From JBFKQC01 sp041627895 (GTDB lineage Bacteria; Pseudomonadota; Alphaproteobacteria; Rhodobacterales; Rhodobacteraceae): a stretch of 17,404 nt of DNA. This document shows positions 1-7,598 of this stretch, one piece after another (position 1 is the stretch's first letter; every line of letters begins with the position of its first letter). A model generated the notes under the pieces. It was given only the letters and a program-made list of their open reading frames with translations. It was not told where the DNA came from and ran no database searches. The position numbers and the translations under genes are program-made. The stretch covers positions 1-17,404 of the forward strand of contig JBFKQC010000080.1 in NCBI GenBank assembly GCA_041627895.1, read 5' to 3'.

Positions 1-16
1 GCTGCCCCCCGGACCC

Positions 17-45
17 CCCGGAGTATTTCCGGCCAGATGAAGGGG
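17..45 (-). repeat. Copy 1 of a recurrent 3'-end intergenic motif
   Basis: Read on the minus strand, 48 bases after the valS stop, the sequence is CTTCATCTGGCCGGAAATAC followed by TCCGG and a G run. The second copy lies at 10968-10998, after the DUF2235 gene, in the same orientation relative to the gene end. CCGGA/TCCGG can form a 5-bp stem with an AATAC loop. I have the impression that such motifs are frequent near gene ends in Rhodobacterales, but that is memory rather than something shown here. It may act in termination or RNA 3'-end processing; the function is unknown to me. Confidence 0.5.
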
Positions 46-92
46 ACTTGCGCGGGTCCGGTCACGATGTCGGCGGCTTGCGCGTCGCCGGT

Positions 93-3000
93 TCAGGCGA
101 CTTCGGCCAGGCGCGCCAGCGCGGCCTTCAGCTTGGCGGCCTCGTCGTCCTTCGCTGCGGCGGCGTCGCGGGTCTCGTCGACCACGTCCTCGGGCGCGGA
201 GGCGAGGAATTTCTCGTTCGAGAGCCGCCCCCGGAGGCCGCCGAGTTCCTTTTCCAGCTTGGCCAGCGTCTTTTCCAGCCGCGCCTTTTCCGCCGCCACG
301 TCGATGATCTCTGCCAGCGGCAGGCAGAACGTGCCGCCGTCCACCGCGATGGTGATGGCGCCCTTTGGCATGTCCCTGATTTCGCTTAAGGACTCGACGC
401 GCGCCAGGCGCTTGATCAGGGCTTCGTTGCGGTCCCAGGCGGCGCGGCCCGCGGCGTCCAGCTCGAGCTGCAGCATCGGGATATGCAGCCCCGCGGGCAC
501 GTGCATCTGGGCGCGGGCCGAGCGGACTTCCTCGATCAGCGAGATCACCCACGTCATCTCGTGATCCGCCTTTTCGTCAACGAAATCAGCGGCTTGATAA
601 CTGGGCCACGCGGCATGGACCAGCATGTTGCCGCGCTTGGCGGTGGTCTGCCACAACTCTTCGGTGATGAACGGCATGATCGGGTGCAACAGGATCATGC
701 ACTGATCCAGCACCCAACCCATGGTGGCGCGGGTTTCCCGAACGATTTCAGTATCTTCCGAGGCCAGCAGCGGCTTGGCGAACTCGACATACCAGTCGCA
801 GACCTTGCCCCACACGAAGGCGTAGAGCGCGTTCGCCGCGTCGTTGAAGCGGAAGTGCTCCAGCGCCTCGTCGACCGCCTCGCGCACTTTCGCGGTCTCG
901 CCGACGATCCATTTGTTCGCGGTTTGTCCAACGTCGGTATCGCGTATGTATTGCGTCGGTATCGCGTCGGTGCCGGTGACGCCGTTCATCTCGGCGAAGC
1001 GCACCGCGTTCCAGAGCTTGGTGGTAAAGTTGCGGTACCCGGCGATGCGCGAGGTCGACAGCTTCAAATCGCGCCCCATCGCCGCCATCGCGGTCAGCGT
1101 GAAGCGCACCGCGTCGGCGCCGAACTCCTCGACCAGGTCCAGCGGGTCGAGCACGTTGCCGAGCGACTTGGACATCTTCTTGCCCTTCTCGTCGCGCACC
1201 AGCGCGTGGACATAGACGGTGTCGAAGGGGCGCTCGCCCATCACGGCGTATTGCATCATCATCATCCGGGCGACCCAGAAGAAGATGATGTCGAAGCCGG
1301 TGATCAGGACCGAGGTGGGAAAGTATTTCTTCAGTTCCTCGGTCTCGTCCGGCCAGCCCAGCGTGCCGATCGGCCAGAGGCCCGACGAGAACCAGGTGTC
1401 CAGCACGTCCGCGTCGCGCCAGACCGGGTAGATCAGCTGCGTCGGGTCCTGGCTGACGTTGTATTCGGCCAGGCTGGCGGCGATGGCATGCAGCGCGGCC
1501 TCGCGGTCGGCGACCTCGACGACGCGGGCGTGATTGAGCGGCGTCGGCAGCGTGCCGAGCACATCGTCGAACTGCGCCTTGACCGCGCCGAAATCCGGCG
1601 CGCAGTGGTGGCGTTCGTCGCCTTTCAGCAAGGCCTGGTCCGAAAGCAGTTCCAGCAGCTCGACCTCGTCGAGCGCGCCGTCGGCCTCGTCGTCGGCAAA
1701 GCCTTCGCCCGACAGGTCGAAGCCGTACCAGACCGGCACCTGGTGCCCCCACCAGAGCTGGCGCGAGATGCACCAGGGCTCGATGTTCTCCAGCCAGTGA
1801 AAATAGACCTTGCGGTCGGCTTCGGGCAGGATGTCGGTGCCGCCGTTGTCCTTGCCCTTGCGGACCGCCTCGATCGCCGGGCCGACGATGCTTGCGGCGT
1901 CGACGAACCACTGATCGGTCAGCATCGGCTCGATCACCACCTTCGAGCGGTCGCCGAAGGGCTGCATGATCGTCTTGGCCTCGACCAGCGGCACCCATTC
2001 CGGCCGGCCCGCCGTGTTCTCCTGGTCGCCCGAGGCGTCCGGGTTCGGCACCATGACGGCGAGCCCCTCGTCGGTGATCTGGCGCACCACGCGCTTGCGC
2101 GCCTCGAACCGGTCGAGCCCGCGCAGATCGTCCGGCACCAGGTTGATCGCGTCGATCTCGTTGTCGGACAGCGTCAGCCCGGCGACGATTTCCTGCGCCT
2201 TCATCGCCGCCTCGGCATAGGGCGCGCCGTCGTCGCGCATGGCGCCCCTGGTGTCCATCAGCCGGTATTTCGGGATGCCGCCGCGCTCTGCCACCGCGTA
2301 GTCGTTGAAATCGTGCGCGCCGGTGATCTTGACCGCGCCGGAACCGAAATCGGGGTCGGGATACTCGTCGGTGATGATCGGGATCAGCCGGCGGTGCGCC
2401 TTGGGGCCGACGGGAATTTCGCAAAGCTTGCCGACGATCGGGGCATAACGCGCGTCGCCGGGATGCACCGCGACGGCGCCGTCGCCCAGCATCGTCTCGG
2501 GGCGCGTGGTGGCGATGGCGATCCAGTCGCGTTCCTCTTCGAGGATGACGTTGCCGTCCTCGTCCCGCTCGACATAGGTATAGCTCTCGCCGCCGGCGAG
2601 CGGGTACTTGAAGTGCCACATGTGGCCCGGGGTCTCGACATTCTCGACCTCGAGATCGGAAATCGCGGTCTCGAAATGCGGGTCCCAGTTCACCAGCCGC
2701 TTGCCGCGGTAGATCAGGCCCTTTTCGTAGAGGTCGACGAAGACCCGGATCACCGCGTCGTGAAAGTTCTGCCCGCCCGGCGTGCCGTCGACGTCGCCCG
2801 GCGCGCCGGCCATGGTGAAGGCCTCGCGCGACCAGTCGCAGGAGGCGCCGAGGCGTTCCAGCTGTTCGCGGATGTTCGACCGCGACTTGTGCTTCTGCTG
2901 CCAGACCAGGTCGACGAAATCCTCGCGGGTGAAATCGGTGCGGCGGCGGTTGGTCCTGGCCAGTTCGCGTTCCACGACCATCTGCGTGGCGATGCCGGCG

Positions 3001-3248
3001 TGATCGGTGCCGGGCTGCCACAGCGTGTCGTGCCCGCGCATCCGGTGCCAGCGCACCAGGATGTCCTGCAGCGTGTTGTTGAAGGCATGCCCCATGTGCA
3101 GGCTGCCGGTCACGTTCGGCGGCGGGATCATGATGCAGAAGGTTTCCGCCCCCGGCGCCGCGTTGGCGCCCGCGCGGAAGGCGCCGGCCTTTTCCCAGGC
3201 GGCGTAGATCCGCGGTTCCGCCTCGGCGGCGTTGAAGGTCTTTTCCAT
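93..3248 (-). CDS. valS: Valyl-tRNA synthetase
   Basis: This 1051-residue class Ia aminoacyl-tRNA synthetase attaches valine to tRNA-Val in the cytoplasm and edits mischarged threonine. The sequence shows the HIGH-type signature HMGH (residues 51-54) after PPPNVTGSL. The KMSKS signature is intact at about 691-695 (GKKMSKSLGN). The intervening CP1 editing region contains TTRPETMLGD, typical of ValS. The C-terminal roughly 70 residues are a charged helical arm rich in Lys/Glu/Leu (ARLEKTLAKLEKEL), matching the ValS tRNA-binding coiled coil. It is about 100 residues longer than E. coli ValS (951), the excess lying mainly in internal insertions; I believe this is common in Rhodobacterales. The ATG at 3248 has GAGG about 10 bases upstream. 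The gene is divergent from the DUF3592 gene with about 80 bases between. Identification is very secure. Confidence 0.98.
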   Translation of the reverse strand: MEKTFNAAEAEPRIYAAWEKAGAFRAGANAAPGAETFCIMIPPPNVTGSLHMGHAFNNTLQDILVRWHRMRGHDTLWQPGTDHAGIATQMVVERELARTNRRRTDFTREDFVDLVWQQKHKSRSNIREQLERLGASCDWSREAFTMAGAPGDVDGTPGGQNFHDAVIRVFVDLYEKGLIYRGKRLVNWDPHFETAISDLEVENVETPGHMWHFKYPLAGGESYTYVERDEDGNVILEEERDWIAIATTRPETMLGDGAVAVHPGDARYAPIVGKLCEIPVGPKAHRRLIPIITDEYPDPDFGSGAVKITGAHDFNDYAVAERGGIPKYRLMDTRGAMRDDGAPYAEAAMKAQEIVAGLTLSDNEIDAINLVPDDLRGLDRFEARKRVVRQITDEGLAVMVPNPDASGDQENTAGRPEWVPLVEAKTIMQPFGDRSKVVIEPMLTDQWFVDAASIVGPAIEAVRKGKDNGGTDILPEADRKVYFHWLENIEPWCISRQLWWGHQVPVWYGFDLSGEGFADDEADGALDEVELLELLSDQALLKGDERHHCAPDFGAVKAQFDDVLGTLPTPLNHARVVEVADREAALHAIAASLAEYNVSQDPTQLIYPVWRDADVLDTWFSSGLWPIGTLGWPDETEELKKYFPTSVLITGFDIIFFWVARMMMMQYAVMGERPFDTVYVHALVRDEKGKKMSKSLGNVLDPLDLVEEFGADAVRFTLTAMAAMGRDLKLSTSRIAGYRNFTTKLWNAVRFAEMNGVTGTDAIPTQYIRDTDVGQTANKWIVGETAKVREAVDEALEHFRFNDAANALYAFVWGKVCDWYVEFAKPLLASEDTEIVRETRATMGWVLDQCMILLHPIMPFITEELWQTTAKRGNMLVHAAWPSYQAADFVDEKADHEMTWVISLIEEVRSARAQMHVPAGLHIPMLQLELDAAGRAAWDRNEALIKRLARVESLSEIRDMPKGAITIAVDGGTFCLPLAEIIDVAAEKARLEKTLAKLEKELGGLRGRLSNEKFLASAPEDVVDETRDAAAAKDDEAAKLKAALARLAEVA

Positions 3249-3328
3249 GGCACTTGCCTCGTCTGGCGTTCGGTGGCGTACTTAGCCCGGCGCGAGAGGA
3301 GCGAAAAGAGGCGATTGGGCGCGGGCAC

Positions 3329-4084
3329 ATGGCGTATCGGCGGCGGCACGACAGGCACACCCCACGGGGCTGGTTCAACCTGTTCATCCGGCTCGGCGGC
3401 TGGGCGAGCCTGATCTTCGGCGTGGCCCTGGTGGTGCTGACGCTGATCTCGGCCACCCAGCTTTACCTGGCCGACCGGCTGGACCGCGACGGGCGGTTCG
3501 CGCAGGCCGCCGTGGTGGACAAGCGCATCGCGGTGTCGACCGACAGCGACGGCGACACCGACACCGACTATTTCGTGACCTTCCGGTTCAAGACCTCGGC
3601 GGGCGGCCACCAGGTCGAGGACGAGGTGAGCGGTGCGTTCTACGACCGGGTCGGGATCGACGACGAGCACGTGATCCGCTATCTCGCCAGCGATCCCGAC
3701 ATCATCGAATCCGACATCGGCTCGTACCGGCGCGGCGGCAACGTGCTGCGGCTGTTGGGGCTGGTGATGGGGATCGGCGGGCTGGCCACGCTGTGGCTCT
3801 TCGGGCGGCAGACCAACCGCGCGATCCTGGCGCGGCGCGACGGCGAGCGGCGGCTGGCCGAGGTGGTGGCGATCGCCGAGACCAACGTGCGGGTGAACAA
3901 GCGCCGCCAGGGCCGGCTGGTCTGGCGCGAGCCCGACGGGCGGGTGGGCGAGAGCCTGATGCGCGATTACGGCGAGCTTGGCCGGCTTTACAAGGGCGGC
4001 GACGAGATCGTGGTGTTCCGCCTCGGCGACGAGGCCTGGTGGGAGGGCGATGTCGGACCGCCCGCGCGCGAGGCCGGGGACTGA
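3329..4084 (+). CDS. DUF3592-type membrane protein
   Basis: The product is 251 residues from the ATG at 3329. A basic N-terminus (MAYRRRHDRHTPRG) precedes a membrane helix at about residues 20-43 (LIFGVALVVLTLISATQLYL). Then comes a beta-rich segment with an acidic DSDGDTDTDYFVTFRF stretch, and a second helix at about 132-152 (VLRLLGLVMGIGGLATLWLF). A C-terminal cytoplasmic portion of roughly 100 residues follows. The order helix, beta domain containing Y-x-V-x-F-x-F, helix is the DUF3592 architecture; no biochemical role is known. The frame stays open upstream to a TTG at 3254, which I disfavour because the extra 25 residues look like translated valS leader. The ribosome-binding site before 3329 is weak, so the exact start is uncertain. 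The gene converges on the 4102-4974 membrane gene with a 17-base gap. Confidence 0.75.
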   Translation: MAYRRRHDRHTPRGWFNLFIRLGGWASLIFGVALVVLTLISATQLYLADRLDRDGRFAQAAVVDKRIAVSTDSDGDTDTDYFVTFRFKTSAGGHQVEDEVSGAFYDRVGIDDEHVIRYLASDPDIIESDIGSYRRGGNVLRLLGLVMGIGGLATLWLFGRQTNRAILARRDGERRLAEVVAIAETNVRVNKRRQGRLVWREPDGRVGESLMRDYGELGRLYKGGDEIVVFRLGDEAWWEGDVGPPAREAGD

Positions 4085-4101
4085 ACGCGGGCGACCGGCC
4101 G

Positions 4102-4974
4102 CTAGACCAGCGTCCAGGTGGCGAGCGCGGCGGCACCGGCCAGCAGGATGCCGCCCAGCCATGCGAGGATCTTGCTGGTCAGCCCCAGATCGCGGGCGAC
4201 CTCGTCCGGCGGGCCGAAATAGACCGGCAGGCCGCGCGGCCGGGCGGGCGAGGCGCACAGCGTGCCGCCGCGCCAGACGCCGAAGATGCAGACCTCGTCG
4301 CCCGGGCGCAGCACCCGCGATACCAGCTTGCCGCGGGCGGTTTCCGGGTCGTTGCCGTATTTCAGGCTGATCTGGACGCGGTCGGCGACCCCGGACAGCA
4401 CCAGTTCGCGCGCCACGGATTTCGGCAGCCAGCGCGGCGTCGGCGTGGCGGCGGCCTTGGCGGCCACCAGTATGTCGTTGGCGATCGGCCGGTCGTCGGT
4501 CGCGATCAGGTCGGGAAAGCCGCGCACCGGCACCGCACCTTCGCCGGTGTCGACGCCGAAGGGCACCAGATAGAAGCCGTCGTAGCGGCAGCGAAGCAAG
4601 CGATCCCCCCCGCCCGACCGGCTGCCCCGCGCCTGGGTGTCGTAGACCTCGAAGCGCACCGCCAGCACGTCGCCCGGCGCGTCGTCGAGCGGCACGGCGG
4701 TGCCGCAGACCGCGGTCCAGCGGCCTTCGGTCCAGGGCTCGCGCAGCCGGACCATCGCGGCGCGGTCGGCGCGTTCGTGGCGGCCCAGAACCAGCAGCCA
4801 GAGACCGGCGAAGATCATCGGCGGCACAAAGAAGCTGGCATCGCGATGCGGGCCGAGCCAGTAGTAGATCACCGTCAGCAGCAGCGTCGCCCCGACGAGC
4901 GGCCCGGCCCGCCGGATCACCGCAAGAGCGGCGGCGCCGAGCGACGTCGTGGCGGGATCGGTCATGGCCGGCAT
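4102..4974 (-). CDS. Membrane protein with GIDE-like architecture
   Basis: A 290-residue protein with no secure family name. Two closely spaced N-terminal hydrophobic segments (about 27-42 and 47-62) are followed by a soluble beta-rich region. That region includes FYLVPFGVDTGEGAVPVRGF and, near the end, RVLRPGDEVCIFGVWRGG. A single C-terminal membrane helix (about 268-288, ILAWLGGILLAGAAALATW) closes the protein. This order, with a 'L-x-P-G-D-x-V-x-I-F-G' turn and a G-L-P-V-Y-F-G segment just before the last helix, resembles the GIDE/BAM region of the mitochondrial ubiquitin ligase MUL1 and of bacterial GIDE-domain proteins. No RING finger is present, so no ligase activity is implied. The start ATG at 4974 lacks a clear Shine-Dalgarno; a second ATG lies at 4965. 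The family assignment is tentative, the membrane topology more secure. Confidence 0.6.
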   Translation of the reverse strand: MPAMTDPATTSLGAAALAVIRRAGPLVGATLLLTVIYYWLGPHRDASFFVPPMIFAGLWLLVLGRHERADRAAMVRLREPWTEGRWTAVCGTAVPLDDAPGDVLAVRFEVYDTQARGSRSGGGDRLLRCRYDGFYLVPFGVDTGEGAVPVRGFPDLIATDDRPIANDILVAAKAAATPTPRWLPKSVARELVLSGVADRVQISLKYGNDPETARGKLVSRVLRPGDEVCIFGVWRGGTLCASPARPRGLPVYFGPPDEVARDLGLTSKILAWLGGILLAGAAALATWTLV

Positions 4975-4991
4975 TCAAGCACGGATCGGAA

Positions 4992-5008
4992 GCCGGAGCC
5001 ATTCCGGC
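4992..5008 (-). terminator. Small hairpin after the DLH-family gene
   Basis: GCCGGA (4992-4997) and TCCGGC (5003-5008) form a perfect 6-bp stem with a 5-base loop. It lies just after the 3' end of the minus-strand hydrolase gene and before the start of the next minus-strand gene. On the minus strand it is followed only by TT, so it is a weak terminator candidate at best. Confidence 0.3.
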
Positions 5009-5029
5009 GAAACGGTCGGCGCGGACGGC

Positions 5030-5755
5030 TCAGGCGAAGCGGGCGTCGAAATAGGCCAGCACCCGGTCGAAGGCGTCCTGGCGGAAATGCGCGGTCAGCA
5101 GCGAATGCCGCGCGCCGGGATAGGTCTCGGTTTCCAGGTTGGCGCCGAAGTCGCGTTTCAGCCGCGCCATGTGGCAGCCCGTCGCCATCGGGTCGTAGCG
5201 GTAGCGCATCGCCAGCGCCGGGCCCTTGTCGGCCATCGCGGCGTTGGCGCGGCCGATGTCCCCGGCATCCATGTGCGGGCTGCGGCAGAACACGAAGGGC
5301 AGCGAAGGCTGGCTTGCCACCGCGCCGGCGACGGCGTCCTCGGCCATCAGCGGGATCGCGAAGGACCCGGTCAGGCACATCCCGATCACCCCGATCCGCT
5401 GCCCGTCCTCGCGGCGGGCGATCTCGGCGCAGAGCGCGCGCATCCAGGCCGCGATCGGGCTTTGCCGCCCGCGGGCGAAAATCTCGAACTCGCGGCGTAC
5501 GCAGAACAGGTGGCGGGTGTTCCGCCAGGTCTCGATCCGGCCGAAAGTGCCCAGCAGGTGCGGCAGGTAGACGCGATAGCCGGCACGGTTCAGCCTTTGC
5601 ACCAGCGCAAAGGTCGGCTCTGCGATCCCCGGCAGCTCTTGCAGGATCAGGATGGGCCGGCCCTGTCCGCGGACATGGACCTCGTGGGTTGCGTCCCCGC
5701 CGGCGTCGAGGGGGGCGGTGAAGGGAAAGCTTTCGTCGAAATCGAACGCGGGCAT
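5030..5755 (-). CDS. Dienelactone hydrolase-family protein
   Basis: A 241-residue alpha/beta hydrolase of the dienelactone hydrolase (DLH) family. Such enzymes hydrolyse lactones or esters using a cysteine nucleophile. A G-x-C-x-x-G nucleophile elbow is visible (GVIGMCLTGSFA, Cys127), with Glu40 in ILQELPG as in DLH. A C-terminal His217 lies in YPGARHSLL; Asp188 (RYRYDPMA) is a candidate acid. The length matches the family (about 235-250). I chose the ATG at 5755, where the DLH fold begins (MPAFDFDESF). A TTG at 5797 would add 14 residues but has no better ribosome-binding site. The physiological substrate cannot be deduced. Two hairpins separate it from the upstream HD-domain gene, so it is probably transcribed on its own. 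Confidence 0.85.
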   Translation of the reverse strand: MPAFDFDESFPFTAPLDAGGDATHEVHVRGQGRPILILQELPGIAEPTFALVQRLNRAGYRVYLPHLLGTFGRIETWRNTRHLFCVRREFEIFARGRQSPIAAWMRALCAEIARREDGQRIGVIGMCLTGSFAIPLMAEDAVAGAVASQPSLPFVFCRSPHMDAGDIGRANAAMADKGPALAMRYRYDPMATGCHMARLKRDFGANLETETYPGARHSLLTAHFRQDAFDRVLAYFDARFA

Positions 5756-5851
5756 GGGGCAGGTCTCGCGCGGGTTGAAAAAGGCGTTGCGGGACAAGCG
5801 TATCGCCTGTGGCCGGGGGGCGGCAAGGGCAGCCCGGACCGCCGGTCACGT

Positions 5852-5881
5852 TGCCCGGCCCGGCCTGCGGCGGGCCGGGCA
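5852..5881 (-). terminator. Strong GC-rich hairpin after the oxygenase pair
   Basis: An 11-bp perfect stem is formed by TGCCCGGCCCG (5852-5862) and CGGGCCGGGCA (5871-5881), with an 8-base loop. It lies 45 bases past the stop of the HD-domain gene in its direction of transcription. No T tract follows. Hairpins without a U run are common 3' boundaries in high-GC Alphaproteobacteria, so I read this as the probable end of the phyH-HD transcript. Confidence 0.5.
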
Positions 5882-5890
5882 TGTCCACTC

Positions 5891-5906
5891 GCGGCCATCC
5901 GGCCGC
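5891..5906 (-). terminator. Second hairpin after the oxygenase pair
   Basis: GCGGCC (5891-5896) and GGCCGC (5901-5906) form a 6-bp stem with a 4-base loop, 20 bases after the HD-domain gene stop and just before the larger hairpin at 5852-5881. Together they make a tandem termination region. Confidence 0.35.
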
Positions 5907-5925
5907 AGGCGTGCTGCCGCCCGGC

Positions 5926-6525
5926 CTAGCCCCGCACCAGCGGCTCGCGCACGCCTGGGCGGATCACCGCCGGGTCGTAGGGCTTGCGCGCGAAGACCTC
6001 GCGCACGCGGCCGGCGAAATGTTCGAGCGGCAGCGTGTCATAGGCCGGATCGAAACTCGACTGGTCCCAGCGCGCGCAAAACTCGGCGCAGTCGTCGAAA
6101 TAGGGATGCCCGGCATAGTGCTGCCGCTTTTCCGGGTCGGCGCCGACATGCTCGCCGTAATAGAGCAGTTGAAAGTCGCCGTGCCGTTCCACCACCCAGG
6201 TGCATTGCTCGCGCAGGAACGGGCGCAGGATGGCGGCGGCGTATTCGTCGTGATTGTAGGGCGCGTAGATGTCGCCGATATCGTGCAGAAGCGCGGCGAC
6301 GATCCAGTCGGTGTCGGCCCCGTCACGCTCGGCCCGCGTCGCCGATTGCAGCGAATGGCCGAGGCGCGTGACCTGATAGCCCGACAGCCCCTCGTCCAGC
6401 TCGACCAGCGCCTTCAGCAGGCGGTCGGCGGTGCCGCGGGTGTATTCGACCTCGTGCGCCGTGAGGAAATCGTAGTCTTCCTTGTCGCCATCGGCCATGG
6501 CGGTGAACTTGACGTGGTCCATCAT
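5926..6525 (-). CDS. HD-domain protein, probable mixed-valent di-iron oxygenase (PhnZ/TmpB-like)
   Basis: A 199-residue HD-domain protein. Its metal-ligand pattern is His57 (GHSLQSA), His81-Asp82 (LLHDIGD), His92 (YNHDEY), His115 (VERHGDF) and Asp154 (ARWDQSS). This H...HD...H...H...D set matches mixed-valent di-iron oxygenases such as MIOX, PhnZ and TmpB. The spacing His57 to His81 (24) equals His34-His58 of PhnZ as I recall it, and 'HSLQ-x-A' is also PhnZ-like. Automated annotation would probably call it an HD phosphohydrolase. Its start overlaps the stop of the PhyH oxygenase gene (ATGA), giving translational coupling. PhyH plus HD oxygenase is the PhnY/PhnZ arrangement, in which hydroxylation is followed by oxidative C-P cleavage. 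The substrate here is unknown; no phosphonate genes are visible. Two adjacent ATGs (6525, 6522) follow AAAGGG. A plain phosphohydrolase remains possible. Confidence 0.8.
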   Translation of the reverse strand: MMDHVKFTAMADGDKEDYDFLTAHEVEYTRGTADRLLKALVELDEGLSGYQVTRLGHSLQSATRAERDGADTDWIVAALLHDIGDIYAPYNHDEYAAAILRPFLREQCTWVVERHGDFQLLYYGEHVGADPEKRQHYAGHPYFDDCAEFCARWDQSSFDPAYDTLPLEHFAGRVREVFARKPYDPAVIRPGVREPLVRG

Positions 6526-7415
6526 CCTGCCCTTTCGTACATCGCGCCCGCGGATTTCCCCTTGGCGCCGCGCATCATCACCTGCGCCTGCGCCTTGCGG
6601 ATGTCTTCGTAAAGCGCCAGCGCCTGCGCGTCGAACAGCGCCGCGGGCTCGGGGACGTGGATGAAATTGCCCAGCGTATCGCTGCCGCGGGCGGGCATGG
6701 CAAAGTCGGTCTCGCCCACCTCCTGCGCCACGTCCGGCCGGCAATAGCGCACCACCAGCGCGATGCGGCGGTCGTCGGACGTATTCGGGCCCGAGCCGTG
6801 GATCGTCAGCCCGTGATGCAGCGACATCTGGCCGGGCTGGATCCCGATCGCCACCCTGTCTTCGGGCGCCACGTCGACGCGCACCTCCTGCCCGCGGCTC
6901 AGGAGGTTGTTGGCATCGTATGTGTCCTCGTGCGGCAGGATCGGGTTCTTGTGGCTTGCGCGGACGAAATCCATGCAGCCCGAGGCCGGGGTCGAGGGCG
7001 ACAGCGCGATCCACGCCGTCACAAGCCCCTGCGTCGCGCCGAGGCCCCAGTAGGTCAGGTCCTGGTGCATCGAGACAATCTGTGTCGTCCGCGCCTCCTT
7101 GATGAAGAATTCGGCGGCGTAGACCAGGATGTCCGGCCCCAGGATGCCCTCGACCACGTCCAGGACGGCGGGATGCCGGGCAAGGCGCGCGGCGAAGGGC
7201 ATCACCACATGGGCGTTGACCCGCTTGTAGGTGTTCAGCGGCAGCGGCAGCCCGGCGTCGAGCCAGTCGCGCTCGATCGTCTCCAGTTCGGCGCGCGCCG
7301 CGGCGGCGTCCTCGCGGCTGAGCACGTCGATCGGGAAGAGATAGCCGTCTTCCCAGTAGCGGTCTGCGGTCTCGGGCGCGAGGCGTCCGCGGACGAGCGG
7401 GATCGGTTCGGGCAC
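6522..7415 (-). CDS. PhyH-family Fe(II)/2-oxoglutarate oxygenase
   Basis: A 297-residue phytanoyl-CoA dioxygenase (PhyH) family protein. The family hydroxylates small molecules using O2 and 2-oxoglutarate at a mononuclear Fe(II). The iron-binding triad is visible: His117 and Asp119 in MHQDLTYWG, and His206 in GLTIHGSGPN. Arg217 (DDRRIALVVRY) lies 11 residues later, as expected for the 2-oxoglutarate carboxylate contact. I chose the GTG at 7415 because AAGGGAG sits six bases upstream and the protein then begins where PhyH proteins usually do. The frame is open further upstream, but that part is antisense to the divergent molybdoenzyme gene. The stop overlaps the HD gene start by four bases. 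The closest characterised functional analogue by context is PhnY, which hydroxylates 2-aminoethylphosphonate; the true substrate is unknown. Confidence 0.9.
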   Translation of the reverse strand: MPEPIPLVRGRLAPETADRYWEDGYLFPIDVLSREDAAAARAELETIERDWLDAGLPLPLNTYKRVNAHVVMPFAARLARHPAVLDVVEGILGPDILVYAAEFFIKEARTTQIVSMHQDLTYWGLGATQGLVTAWIALSPSTPASGCMDFVRASHKNPILPHEDTYDANNLLSRGQEVRVDVAPEDRVAIGIQPGQMSLHHGLTIHGSGPNTSDDRRIALVVRYCRPDVAQEVGETDFAMPARGSDTLGNFIHVPEPAALFDAQALALYEDIRKAQAQVMMRGAKGKSAGAMYERAG

Positions 7416-7421
7416 CAGGGA

Positions 7422-7428
7422 CTCCCTT
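7422..7428 (-). promoter_or_regulatory. Shine-Dalgarno fixing the GTG start of the PhyH gene
   Basis: Minus-strand AAGGGAG ends six bases before the GTG at 7415. No comparable site precedes any other in-frame start nearby, so this site decides the start. Confidence 0.7.
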
Positions 7429-7445
7429 GCTGTTCCTGCCGACCG

Positions 7446-7497
7446 TCCGACGCGGCACCGCCCCGGGTCTTGCCTGTTTTCGACCGCCCGCGTCGGA
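7446..7497. promoter_or_regulatory. 10-bp inverted repeat in the phyH/coxL-like divergent promoter region
   Basis: TCCGACGCGG (7446-7455) and CCGCGTCGGA (7488-7497) are perfect inverted repeats with a 32-base spacer. Their centres are 42 bases apart, about four helical turns. They lie in the 183-base space between two divergently transcribed genes, where a shared regulator would bind. No regulator gene is adjacent. Confidence 0.4.
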
Positions 7498-7598
7498 TTC
7501 GGCCCCGGCACGGCGCCTGCGACCCATCGCCCGGCGGTCTGGACATGGCCGCCGGGACGCTTAGGTTCGGCCGGAACCAGCGATACCCGGAGCATCCC

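Noticed and set aside
483..3413. A very long open frame on the plus strand (976 codons) antisense to valS, and similar long antisense frames at 748-3456, 3128-5002, 10439-12448 and 15049-16335.
   Set aside because: They are rich in Arg, Ala, Gly, Pro and His and match no family. High-GC third positions leave antisense frames open, while the opposite strand holds well-recognised genes.
5926..7415. Naming the pair phnY/phnZ outright.
   Set aside because: Only the architecture and iron ligands agree. Lid residues differ, and no phosphonate transporter, regulator or related gene is in view, so a substrate claim would be unsupported.
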